A stretch of 64,000 nucleotides of DNA, taken from contig NZ_SULJ01000003.1 of assembly GCF_007115105.1 (NCBI RefSeq), forward strand, positions 62,001 through 126,000, read 5' to 3'. The stretch comes from Clostridium sp. HBUAS56010 (lineage in GTDB: Bacteria > Bacillota > Clostridia > Lachnospirales > Lachnospiraceae). A program made the position numbers and the translations under genes. The stretch's first letter is position 1, and every line of letters starts with the position of its first letter. This document shows, in pieces, positions 45,404 through 54,103 of this stretch. A model generated the notes under the pieces. That model was not told the origin of the DNA and ran no database searches. It saw only the letters and a program-made list of their open reading frames with translations.

Positions 45404-46738
45404 TTAAAAGGGTCTGTGAATCCGGGTCAGTACCTCACACATTTCGGTTTTTTCCAAATCCCATATGGCGGCAACCAGCAATCTTTGCTCTTTTCCGTTT
45501 CCGAAAGAAAGGGAAAGCTTTTCCAGTTCATCATCAAGGGTGAGCGGATTATTGGGGGAACCTTTCGGAAATACAATGGACCGGGTCTCTTCGGATCCGT
45601 CATTTTTGACCACTGTTACGCTGGTATAAGGATCTCCATCTACTTCTGTAACTGTATAGCGGGTGATCCGTTTCAAATTTTCCCTCATGGTTTCTGACAG
45701 TTTTTTCTTTGAAAAACGTTCCAGATCATAAGTTTTCCCAGTCAGCCCCAGCCAGACAATATATTCAATAGAAAATCTCCCCTCTTCTCCGGTTTTGGGA
45801 TCTCTGGAATACAGGGCAGAATCCTTTCCCGGAAAAAATCCGATCCTTACTTCCTTTATATCATCTGTTTCATAAGCGAACTGCTGGCGAAGCTCCATAG
45901 CGGCATCGGCTCCCGGCAAAGCAGCAGAGCAGAACGGATATTTTTTCAGCCATAATCCTGGTGAAGCAATCCTCCAGCTTTTCCCCCAGTCTTTTTGAAG
46001 GGCATTTTTATACAGAAGCTCATTGTCTGATTTATAACCAAACAGATCAAAGAAACCAAACTTTTTATACAGGAATTCTGTCTCCCCATAAATTCCTGCC
46101 TGTACCAGCCTTACGGCTTCCAATGCGTTCCGGGCAGCAAAACCAATGTGCAACGCTTTTGCAGGTGTGCCAAACTGAGCACGCATTCCGCCGGACTGGG
46201 TCGCACCAATTCCCATGGCATGAGCTGTCTGAACCGGACTGAGTCCCATCAGACGGGAAAGTGCCGCTGCGGCTGCTATACTGCCAAGGGTGGAGGTGTT
46301 GTGCCAGCCTTTTAAATAGTGTTCCGGGTTCACTGCTTCCCCCAGTCGTGCCATGACTTCCACTCCCGTTATATAGGCCGCCAGAAAATCTTTTCCCGAA
46401 TGCTCCGGCGTTGCTGCGGTCAGCAGAGCAGATAAAATCACCGCACCGGGATGTCCCCTTACATCACCATGGACGTCATCAATATCCAGAAGATGGGCAC
46501 GGAATCCATTGACAACCGCTTTGGCACTTTCCGGCACCTCTTCCTGTAACACTGTGGATATTCCTTTAAAATCTCCCATGCCATATACCTGCTGTACCGT
46601 TTTTAATTCCTCTTCTCCTGTGGCAAGAAGGGAGGACGCAAGGTAATCCAGAAGCCCGACTTTTGCAGCACTGACTGCCTCAGAATCTTTTATAGGATCT
46701 GTTTCAATAACCATCTGCGCCAATTTCAGACTATCCAT
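45404..46738 (-). CDS. MmgE/PrpD family protein (epimerase or dehydratase)
   Basis: A 444-residue member of the 2-methylcitrate dehydratase/iminodisuccinate epimerase family. The conserved acidic-His block LDIDDVHGDVRGHPGA (84-99) and the C-terminal G-P-N-PLTLDDEL-EK region are present. Family members include methylcitrate dehydratase, cis-aconitate decarboxylase and, in Agrobacterium, an iminodisuccinate epimerase that works with a C-N lyase. Here the next gene is exactly such a lyase-superfamily enzyme. No methylcitrate synthase or lyase is near, which speaks against propionate catabolism. GGAGGT lies within the preceding gene's end. Confidence 0.88.
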   Translation of the reverse strand: MDSLKLAQMVIETDPIKDSEAVSAAKVGLLDYLASSLLATGEEELKTVQQVYGMGDFKGISTVLQEEVPESAKAVVNGFRAHLLDIDDVHGDVRGHPGAVILSALLTAATPEHSGKDFLAAYITGVEVMARLGEAVNPEHYLKGWHNTSTLGSIAAAAALSRLMGLSPVQTAHAMGIGATQSGGMRAQFGTPAKALHIGFAARNALEAVRLVQAGIYGETEFLYKKFGFFDLFGYKSDNELLYKNALQKDWGKSWRIASPGLWLKKYPFCSAALPGADAAMELRQQFAYETDDIKEVRIGFFPGKDSALYSRDPKTGEEGRFSIEYIVWLGLTGKTYDLERFSKKKLSETMRENLKRITRYTVTEVDGDPYTSVTVVKNDGSEETRSIVFPKGSPNNPLTLDDELEKLSLSFGNGKEQRLLVAAIWDLEKTEMCEVLTRIHRPF

Positions 46739-46741
46739 CTC

Positions 46742-47644
46742 TTAATACCTCCCTGCTTCATCACATAATACAAAATGCCCTTTGGAAACTTCTCTCAGTT
46801 TCTTCTCTGCCCGATCTGTTTCATCAGGAACGTAAGGAATCGCCTGCCGTTTCCGCTCAATCAATGGTTCTGGAACGGGTATGGTTGAGAGAAGGCTTTG
46901 TGTATAGGGATGTATGGGATTTTCATACAGTTCCTCGGCAAAAGCCAGTTCTACCAGCCTGCCCCGGTACATGACTCCAATCCGGCGGCTGATGTATTTT
47001 ACCATGGACAGATCGTGAGCAATAAACAGATAGCTGAGGTTCTTCAACTGCTGCAGATCCCGCAGGAGATTGACAATCTGCGCCTGCACAGACACATCTA
47101 AGGATGAGATCGGCTCATCACAAACCACCAGTTCCGGCGTTACCGCCAGTGCTCTTGCAATTCCGATTCTCTGCCGCTGACCACCGGAAAATTCATGGGG
47201 ATAGCGGTCCATATGAGACTTCTCCAGTCCAACCAGTTCCAGCAGTTCTCCCACCTTTTCTCTCTTTTCATCCCTTGAATTTACCAGGGAAAAAATCTCC
47301 ATGCTTTCTCCAATCACGCTTTCAATGGTCATCTTGGGATTTAAGGAGGAATAAGGGTCCTGGAAGATCATCTGAATGGATTTCCGGTAAGCCGCCCTTT
47401 CCTGTCTGTTTTTTAAATGAAGAATGGACTGGTCCCGGAAACGAATGTCTCCGCTGGTTGGTTTATGAAGCTTTAAGATGGCTTTTCCCGTTGTGGATTT
47501 TCCGCACCCCGATTCCCCAACCAGACCAAAGGTTTCCCCTTCCTCTATTTCGAAACTCAAATCATTCACTGCCTTTACAGGCTTTGGTGAATAACGGTTA
47601 TAAACATGGGTCAGATGATCCACGGTTAATATGGTTTTACTCAT
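46742..47644 (-). CDS. oligopeptide/dipeptide ABC ATPase (DppF/OppF type)
   Basis: A 300-residue ATPase. Walker A GESGCGKS, signature FSGGQRQRIGIARAL, Walker B LVVCDEPISSLD and the C-terminal oligopeptide transporter extension (YTQSLLSTIPVPEP) are intact. ATG 47644 with GAAAGG 8 bases before it is preferred to ATG 47674. It stands last of the transporter genes in the operon and forms a heterodimer with the DppD-type ATPase. Confidence 0.92.
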   Translation of the reverse strand: MSKTILTVDHLTHVYNRYSPKPVKAVNDLSFEIEEGETFGLVGESGCGKSTTGKAILKLHKPTSGDIRFRDQSILHLKNRQERAAYRKSIQMIFQDPYSSLNPKMTIESVIGESMEIFSLVNSRDEKREKVGELLELVGLEKSHMDRYPHEFSGGQRQRIGIARALAVTPELVVCDEPISSLDVSVQAQIVNLLRDLQQLKNLSYLFIAHDLSMVKYISRRIGVMYRGRLVELAFAEELYENPIHPYTQSLLSTIPVPEPLIERKRQAIPYVPDETDRAEKKLREVSKGHFVLCDEAGRY

Positions 47645-47680
47645 AATAAAAACCTTTCCCTTTCCATGGGGCATCCCCTG

Positions 47681-48745
47681 CTATAATGATGCACTGCCAT
47701 AAGATTTTAATTGAAGCAGATCGTCATAGATCTTATATCGTCTGGCAATCTCCGGTGGAAGCGTTACTTCCGGTGCATCAGAAGCCAGAAGCCAGGTAGC
47801 TGCATAATGGGTCTCTGTTATGGGAAAAAGAGGTGCTTCCTCCAGTGCGTCCCGGTCCAGAGCAAAATAGTTGCGGGGTGCAAACGGATCTCCCGTAACC
47901 GGATTCATTAAATTAGGCGGTGAACCCGGTATGGTAAAGAGCCGTTCCTCTCCTGTTTTGGTGGTTGGCATCGCCTCAAGCAGCCCCCAGGTATAAGGAT
48001 GATTTGGATGGTAAAACACTTCTTCTGCCGTACCGATCTCCACAATACGCCCTGCATACATAACTGCCACCCGGTCTGCAATGTTTGCTACCACACCAAG
48101 ATCGTGGGTAATGAACAAAATGGCAGTTCCGGTCTTTTTCTGGATGTCTTTGAGCAGATCCAGAATCTGTGCCTGAATGGTAGTATCCAGGGCAGTGGTG
48201 CACTCGTCTGCAATCAGAATATCAGGCTCACAGGCAAGGGTAACGGCAATTAAAAGCCGCTGTCTCTGTCCGCCGGAAAACTGGTAAGGGTACTTTTTCA
48301 GACATCCTTTCGGGTCTGGAATTCCCACCAGTTCCAGCAGTTCCAGCACTCGTTTCTTCACCGTTCTCCGGTCTGTAAGATGATGATTTTTAATGGACTC
48401 TGTAATCTGAGCTTCGATGTTCATACTGGGATTTAAGGAAGTCATGGGGTCCTGAAAGATCATTCCAATGGATCTCCCACGAAATTCCTGCCATTCCTTT
48501 TTGCTCTTCTGATAAACGTCTTCTCCCTGGAACAGCACCGTCCCTCCGGTTACAGAGGCATTCTCAGGCAAAAGCCCCATAAGGCTTTTGCTGGTTACGG
48601 ATTTACCGGAACCAGACTCCCCTACCAAAGCTAAGGTTTCTCCTGCTTTTAAATCAAAGGATACTCCCCGGATAATCTCTGCCTTTTTCGATTTGGTCAA
48701 AAAAGTGACTTTTAGATCTTTTACTTCCAATAATGGCTGGCTCAC
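47681..48745 (-). CDS. oligopeptide/dipeptide ABC ATPase (DppD/OppD type)
   Basis: A 354-residue ATPase of the peptide/nickel family. Walker A GESGSGKS, signature FSGGQRQRLLIAV, Walker B ILIADECTTALD and the C-terminal iron-sulfur-like or oligopeptide extension with PGSPPNL are visible. The GTG start at 48745 follows AAGGAGGAGGAA; the ORF reaches 48844 but overlaps the binding-protein gene there. It is 16 bases after the binding-protein stop. Confidence 0.92.
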   Translation of the reverse strand: MSQPLLEVKDLKVTFLTKSKKAEIIRGVSFDLKAGETLALVGESGSGKSVTSKSLMGLLPENASVTGGTVLFQGEDVYQKSKKEWQEFRGRSIGMIFQDPMTSLNPSMNIEAQITESIKNHHLTDRRTVKKRVLELLELVGIPDPKGCLKKYPYQFSGGQRQRLLIAVTLACEPDILIADECTTALDTTIQAQILDLLKDIQKKTGTAILFITHDLGVVANIADRVAVMYAGRIVEIGTAEEVFYHPNHPYTWGLLEAMPTTKTGEERLFTIPGSPPNLMNPVTGDPFAPRNYFALDRDALEEAPLFPITETHYAATWLLASDAPEVTLPPEIARRYKIYDDLLQLKSYGSASL

Positions 48746-48761
48746 TGGTTCCTCCTCCTTT

Positions 48762-50321
48762 TTATTTACTGAATATAATCTGTGATAAATCTGGCTGCTG
48801 TCTGGAATCAAAGACAAAGTTGGTGATCTTGTTGGTATAGCCATAGCTTACTTTCTGGAATACAATGGGAATGGAATAATAGCTGTTCCAGCAGTACTCC
48901 TGAAGTTCCTTATAGATTTCTTTCCGTTTTGCATCGTCTGATTCTGCTCTTCCCTTTGCCATCAGCTCATCAATATGAGGATCATTGGCATTTAAAGCGC
49001 CCTTATAACCAGACTGCCAGTTCGCAAGGGCATGATCCGGGTCTCCGGTAGAAGTGGTAAAGTTACTTCTGCCAAAACGGGTCAGTCCAGCCGCATTGTT
49101 ATCTTTATAGGTTGCCTGATCAAGCGGAGTAATGGTTACCTTAATTCCTGCCTCTGCCCACATCTGCTGTGCAATCTCAAGAGCCGCCTGTGTGGTGGCA
49201 CTTTCTCCAAACGTGATCTCTGTCTGGATTCCGTCTGGATATCCTGCCTCTGCCAGAAGACGTTTGGCTTCTTCTACATCCTGCTTGATCGGTCCGATGG
49301 AAACGTGTCCGTACACCTTATCACTGAAAATAGAATCCGCCGGTTCTCCAAGCTCTCCCCATACTGCATTTACGATGGAAGGTACATCAAGAGCCAGTGA
49401 CATTGCTTTTCGTACACGAATATCTGAAAATTCATCGGCAGTCATGCTCAAAAGAAACAACTCATGGGTAAATCCAGTTCCAACCTCTGTTATCAGATCA
49501 GGATTTGATTTAATCCGTTCGTAATCTGCCGGATAGATATCAAAGAGAAAATCCACGCCTCCGGATTCCAGTTCAATGGAGCGAACGCTGGCATCTGGAA
49601 TAATTCTTGCGATAAAGTTCTGGTAAGTTGCTTTGGGTCCCCAGTAATCAGGATTTCTCTCCAGAATAATCCGGTCACCAGATTCCCACTTAGAGAACTG
49701 GAAGGGGCCGGTTCCAACTGGTTCCAGTCCAAATCCGTCTAACCCCTTTTCTTCTGCTGCCTTTTTGGATACAATATATCCTCTTGATGTTGCCAAATAA
49801 GCCAGTGCACCGGAAAATGGTTCTTTTAACTTTACATCAACGGTGTAATCATCAACCACAGCGGTATTCTCTCCGTCAAATGCTTTAAAGATAGACGCGG
49901 AAAGCGGAATCTCTGTAGCTCTCTGAATGGTATAACGTACATCTTCTGCAGTCATTTTCTCTCCGTTATGGAACGTTACATCCTGGCGAAGATGAAACCG
50001 GATAGTAAGGGGATCAGGAAACTCCCAGGATTCGGCTAATGAAGGCTTAATGTCTCCATTTTCCTCTCTGGCTACCAAGGTGTCAAACATCTGTGCCTGC
50101 ACCTGATAAGCAGATACCACACCTACATTCTGAGGATCTAAAGACCCTGGCTCATTGGCAATGGCAACTACAAGAGTGTCTCTGGCATTTTTTACTTCGC
50201 CCTGTGTTTCACTTGCATTTCCGGATTCACCGGCTGCTGTTGCTGCAGATTCTGTTTTTCCGCAGCCGCTTAATAACACCATAGATAACAGTCCTGCTGC
50301 AAGTATCATTCTTTTCTTCAT
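48762..50321 (-). CDS. ABC substrate-binding lipoprotein, family 5
   Basis: A 519-residue extracellular lipoprotein. Signal peptide with lipobox LLSGCGK (Cys near 20), a Ser/Thr/Glu-rich linker, then the SBP_bac_5 domain: NEPGSLDPQNVG, PLTIRFHLRQDVTFHNGE, GTGPFQFSKWESGDRI, LERNPDYWG. The family binds di- and oligopeptides, nickel chelates, opines and glutathione. Start codon 50321 overlaps the S9 peptidase stop by 4 bases, so peptidase and binder are co-translated. Ligand unknown; operon partners suggest an N-substituted amino acid or peptide conjugate. Confidence 0.92.
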   Translation of the reverse strand: MKKRMILAAGLLSMVLLSGCGKTESAATAAGESGNASETQGEVKNARDTLVVAIANEPGSLDPQNVGVVSAYQVQAQMFDTLVAREENGDIKPSLAESWEFPDPLTIRFHLRQDVTFHNGEKMTAEDVRYTIQRATEIPLSASIFKAFDGENTAVVDDYTVDVKLKEPFSGALAYLATSRGYIVSKKAAEEKGLDGFGLEPVGTGPFQFSKWESGDRIILERNPDYWGPKATYQNFIARIIPDASVRSIELESGGVDFLFDIYPADYERIKSNPDLITEVGTGFTHELFLLSMTADEFSDIRVRKAMSLALDVPSIVNAVWGELGEPADSIFSDKVYGHVSIGPIKQDVEEAKRLLAEAGYPDGIQTEITFGESATTQAALEIAQQMWAEAGIKVTITPLDQATYKDNNAAGLTRFGRSNFTTSTGDPDHALANWQSGYKGALNANDPHIDELMAKGRAESDDAKRKEIYKELQEYCWNSYYSIPIVFQKVSYGYTNKITNFVFDSRQQPDLSQIIFSK

Positions 50322-52234
50322 ATAATTTTCCCTCTTTCTTCTATTCCAGATGATGGTTTTAAATAGGACGCAAACCATTTCCGGATCTCCCTGCTGTGTT
50401 TCAACCTTGCCTGAGGTTTCCCGGTTGCAGTCAGTCCGTGGCTCTCTCCTTTAAATATCACTAATTTTGCGGGCACTCCGCTAAGTTTTAAGGCGGTATA
50501 CATCTGAATGGCTTCCTCTATGGGACAGCGCAGATCCCCTTCTGCATGAACGAGCAACGTGGGTGTTGTGCACTGGCTGATATATTGGACAGGAGAAGCA
50601 TCCCAGAATTCCTGGAAGTCTTCCCACACCCGGTTATGAAGTCTTACCAGAGGATAGCGAAAGCCCGTGTCGCTTGCCATCTGCTTGCTGATCCGGTTAC
50701 TGATACTGCGCACCGAAACCGCACAGGCAAACCGATTGGTCTGGGTGATCATCCAGTTGGTTAAATATCCACCGTAAGACCCTCCTGTAATCCCAATCCT
50801 CTGGGGATCAATCTGCTTCCAGGTTTCTAAAGCAAGATCCAGAGACTTTAAAATATCCTCCATATCAGTTTTTCCATTGTTTCCGATTACATCGGCAAAC
50901 TGATTATCCAGTCCGTCGCTGCCTCTTGGATTACAGAATATAACAAAATATCCCTCATCCGACCATAACTGAAAGTCAATCATCAGCGCATCTCTGCCAT
51001 ATGCCATCTTATGTCCGCCATGTATGGACACAATCGCCGGACAACATCGGACTCCCTCAGGCAGATGCCTGGGAGGAAGAACAAAATAATCCACCGGCTG
51101 TCCCTCCGGAGAAAATTCACCGGGAACAGGTCGGACTGGCTTCAACTTATCATTTATATCCGGATGAAAGTCTGATACTTGTTTTTTGATGCCTGCCTCA
51201 TACACATACAGTTCATCAAACCCAAGCAGATAAGACCCTGATACCAGAAGCCTTCCATCAAAAAAGCACTGGAAATCATCGGTTACACCTTCTTCATGAA
51301 GTGCGGTGGTTATAGTTCCTTCCCAGTCCAGTTTTTTTATAATTCCGTCTCCCCGGAACGTGGAAAGATAATAAAGCCCGTCTTTTCCCAAGCCATATCG
51401 TCTGGCTGTGGATTTCCAGTCCCGCACTACGGTATGACTGGCGCTCTCTTCGTTGGCAGCAAATAAAGTAAGACTGCCGGACTCACTAAGCTTATAAAAA
51501 TCAGGATTCTGGTTTGGACCAAAACGCTTCATATCCGATGCAGCCAGTAAAAGGTAATCGCCCCATGGCTGTATGGTATCAATCCGGTAAATGAAATCTT
51601 TCAGCAGCAGCCGGGGCACCTCTTCCCCATCCCATGGGATTTCGTACACGGCACTGTGCTGAAAATCAACCCGGCTTTCCTGTCTTTCATATCCCGTTAT
51701 ATAGATCCTGCCCTTTAATACCGTCACCAACTGAACCTGATATTGTGCTGATACAATCCGTTTCCATGTCTGGCTTTCCTTATTCAGAACCCATAACGTG
51801 CCAAACTGTCTGATGTAGCCTTTCCCATCTGCCAGAAAAGGAAGACTTTCTGTTGTGAAAAAGTCCGGGTCCTGCAAGATCTCTTCCTGCAATTTAAACA
51901 GGAGATGATCGGAATCCAGGAAAAGCACCTGCTCCACCCTTGCCGGGCAGGAAAAACCAGACTTCTCACCCGTTCTTACGTCAAGAACCCGGTAATCATG
52001 ATCCTTTTCCCATATCAGAAGACAGTTGTCTGACAACCACCATACACTTGCCTGCTGTACCGGATCTGCGTCAAGGACTGGCTTCCATGTATTTGAATCA
52101 TAAACGGAAAGCTGATATTCATTTTTATTTTCTTCCAGATTTGGCTGTCTGCGGACCACTGCCGCCAGAGCTTCATCTGGAGACTTTTGTATGCAGGTAA
52201 TGACTCCCTGCCCAATGTATTGTTCGTCTGTCAT
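50318..52234 (-). CDS. S9-family (prolyl oligopeptidase-like) serine peptidase
   Basis: A 638-residue acylaminoacyl-peptidase-type enzyme without signal peptide. Residues 1-370 form a beta-propeller-like domain; the alpha/beta hydrolase domain follows. Catalytic triad: Ser486 in GGSYGGYLTNW, Asp567 in HAEGDLRCP and His599 in GESHGL. It would hydrolyse small acyl-peptides after import. It is inserted between the permease genes and the binding-protein gene, an uncommon but informative position: peptide import and cleavage are coupled. The start at 52234 has AGAGG upstream. Confidence 0.9.
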   Translation of the reverse strand: MTDEQYIGQGVITCIQKSPDEALAAVVRRQPNLEENKNEYQLSVYDSNTWKPVLDADPVQQASVWWLSDNCLLIWEKDHDYRVLDVRTGEKSGFSCPARVEQVLFLDSDHLLFKLQEEILQDPDFFTTESLPFLADGKGYIRQFGTLWVLNKESQTWKRIVSAQYQVQLVTVLKGRIYITGYERQESRVDFQHSAVYEIPWDGEEVPRLLLKDFIYRIDTIQPWGDYLLLAASDMKRFGPNQNPDFYKLSESGSLTLFAANEESASHTVVRDWKSTARRYGLGKDGLYYLSTFRGDGIIKKLDWEGTITTALHEEGVTDDFQCFFDGRLLVSGSYLLGFDELYVYEAGIKKQVSDFHPDINDKLKPVRPVPGEFSPEGQPVDYFVLPPRHLPEGVRCCPAIVSIHGGHKMAYGRDALMIDFQLWSDEGYFVIFCNPRGSDGLDNQFADVIGNNGKTDMEDILKSLDLALETWKQIDPQRIGITGGSYGGYLTNWMITQTNRFACAVSVRSISNRISKQMASDTGFRYPLVRLHNRVWEDFQEFWDASPVQYISQCTTPTLLVHAEGDLRCPIEEAIQMYTALKLSGVPAKLVIFKGESHGLTATGKPQARLKHSREIRKWFASYLKPSSGIEERGKII

Positions 52235-52247
52235 ATCAGCCTCTTTC

Positions 52248-53135
52248 TTACTTTTCCTGTGGATCTAAGGCATCCCGCAGACCGTCGCCAAGAAGATTCA
52301 GCGCACAGACCGTCGCCATAATGGCAATTCCCGGAAATGTGACAATCCACCAGGCATTTCTGATATAAGCCCTTCCTGCGGATATCATACTGCCCCATTC
52401 AGCCGCCGGGGGCTGAACGCCTAATCCGATAAAGCTTAAACTGGCAGCGGTTAATATGGCTCCTGCCATACCGGCAGATGCCTGAATGACAATAGGGGCA
52501 AGGATATTGGGAAGAATGTGGCGCATGATAACTCTTGCCGAACCCGCACCGCTGACAATGGCGGCATCTACAAAATCAAGCCCTTTCACATCCAAAACAC
52601 TTCCCCGGACAATCCTTGCATAAACCGGAATAGAACTGATGCCTACCGCAATCATGGCATTGACCAGTCCTGGTCCCATGGCAGCGGATAAAGCAATGGC
52701 AAGCAAAAGCCCTGGCACCGACTGCATGATATCAATGACACACATCACCGCATGATCTACAATCCCTCCCCACCATGCCGCCATAATTCCAGCAAAGGTT
52801 CCGATGGAACAGCCGATCCCAACGGAAATCAGGCCAATCACAAGGGATACTCTGGAACCGTAAATTACACGGCTGAACACATCTCTGCCAAAATTATCGG
52901 TTCCAAAGAGATGGGCATTGGATGGCGGTGCATAGAGATTTTTCAAATCCTGCCCTTCAAAGGAATAAGGGGCAATCTGAGGGGCAAAAATAGCGATCAG
53001 TGCAAAAATCAGTAAAATGACTGTCCCCACAACAGCCATGGGATTTTTACAAAACCGTCTGCCGAAATGTTCCCTCTGCTGCTGTACGTCGGCAGTCTTT
53101 TCTATCAGCCCTTCTACATAAGGTACTCGTTCCAT
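52248..53135 (-). CDS. peptide ABC transporter permease (DppC type)
   Basis: A 295-residue permease with six membrane helices. A short cytoplasmic N-terminus carries the OppC N domain (FGRRFCKNPMAVVG). The EAA loop is DAAIVSGAGSARVIMRHILPN (about 192-212). ATG 53135 is 7 bases after GGAGG; the ATG at 53141 is too close to that site. It pairs with the DppB-type permease, 12 bases upstream. Confidence 0.92.
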   Translation of the reverse strand: MERVPYVEGLIEKTADVQQQREHFGRRFCKNPMAVVGTVILLIFALIAIFAPQIAPYSFEGQDLKNLYAPPSNAHLFGTDNFGRDVFSRVIYGSRVSLVIGLISVGIGCSIGTFAGIMAAWWGGIVDHAVMCVIDIMQSVPGLLLAIALSAAMGPGLVNAMIAVGISSIPVYARIVRGSVLDVKGLDFVDAAIVSGAGSARVIMRHILPNILAPIVIQASAGMAGAILTAASLSFIGLGVQPPAAEWGSMISAGRAYIRNAWWIVTFPGIAIMATVCALNLLGDGLRDALDPQEK

Positions 53136-53147
53136 TCTCATTCCTCC

Positions 53148-54089
53148 CTAATCCCGCCGAAGCTGTTCTTTGATCTGCGGGTTAATATGGGTATACAAAA
53201 TATCCACAAACAGATTGATCAGACAATAGGAAATGGAAATCAGGAAGACACTTGCCTGAACAACGGGATAATCCCTGGATTTAATCGAATCTACAATCAG
53301 CTTTCCAAGACCGGGAAGAGCGAAGATGGATTCTGCAATCACAGAGCCGCTTAAAGCATTTCCGAATCTCAGCCCCACAACCGTTACAATGGGAATTAGG
53401 GCATTCATTAACGCATGTCTGGTGATGACCTGAAATTCCGTGGTTCCCTTGGCTCTTGCGGTCATAATGTAATCTTTTTTCAAGGTGTCCAGCATACTTG
53501 CCCTTGTAATCCTTAAAATAGTGGACGCCATATGGATTCCGATGGTCACGGACGGTAAAATCCAGTATTTCCACCCGTAGGAGCCGCTGGCTGGAAGCCA
53601 TCGAAGCTGAAGGGAAAATACAAGAATGAATAAAATCGCCTGCCAGAACTGGGGCATGGATACGCCTAACAGGGCAATCAGTCTGGACAGGTTATCAATC
53701 AGCTTATTCTGATAAATAGCAGATAAAATTCCCAGAGGAATGGCAATCAAAAGTGCCACCAGGGTACTTAACAGAGCCAGTTTAATGGTCGTTGGAAAAC
53801 GGGAGAGAATATCTCCTGTAACCGGGCGCCCGGTTACATAGGAAACACCCAGATCTCCTTTTAAGACATTTGAGATAAACCGAAGATACTGTTTTCCATA
53901 AGGCTGGTTCAGTCCCAGTTCATCCTGCATTTTTGCAATCTGCTCTTCCGTTGCCTCATCTCCAAGAATCATTCTCGCAGGATCTCCAGGTGTAAAGTAA
54001 AGCAGTGTAAAAATCAGCACTGAAACCCCAAAGAATACCACGACCATGGACAGAAGCCGTTTTGAAATATATTTTAACATTGCTGTCAT
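53148..54089 (-). CDS. peptide ABC transporter permease (DppB type)
   Basis: A 313-residue permease, six helices, starting LKYISKRLLSMVVVFFGVSVL, with the DppB periplasmic loop FTPGDPARMILG and the EAA loop MTARAKGTTEFQVITRHALM (about 199-218). GGGAGG precedes the start. It follows the M20 gene by 14 bases and is the first transporter gene of the operon. Confidence 0.92.
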   Translation of the reverse strand: MTAMLKYISKRLLSMVVVFFGVSVLIFTLLYFTPGDPARMILGDEATEEQIAKMQDELGLNQPYGKQYLRFISNVLKGDLGVSYVTGRPVTGDILSRFPTTIKLALLSTLVALLIAIPLGILSAIYQNKLIDNLSRLIALLGVSMPQFWQAILFILVFSLQLRWLPASGSYGWKYWILPSVTIGIHMASTILRITRASMLDTLKKDYIMTARAKGTTEFQVITRHALMNALIPIVTVVGLRFGNALSGSVIAESIFALPGLGKLIVDSIKSRDYPVVQASVFLISISYCLINLFVDILYTHINPQIKEQLRRD

Positions 54090-54103
54090 AGCCTCCCTTT
54101 TTG

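Noticed and set aside
45404-46738. 2-methylcitrate dehydratase of propionate catabolism
   Set aside because: No prpC or prpB homologue nearby; the neighbours are a C-N lyase-type enzyme and a peptide/opine-type transporter.
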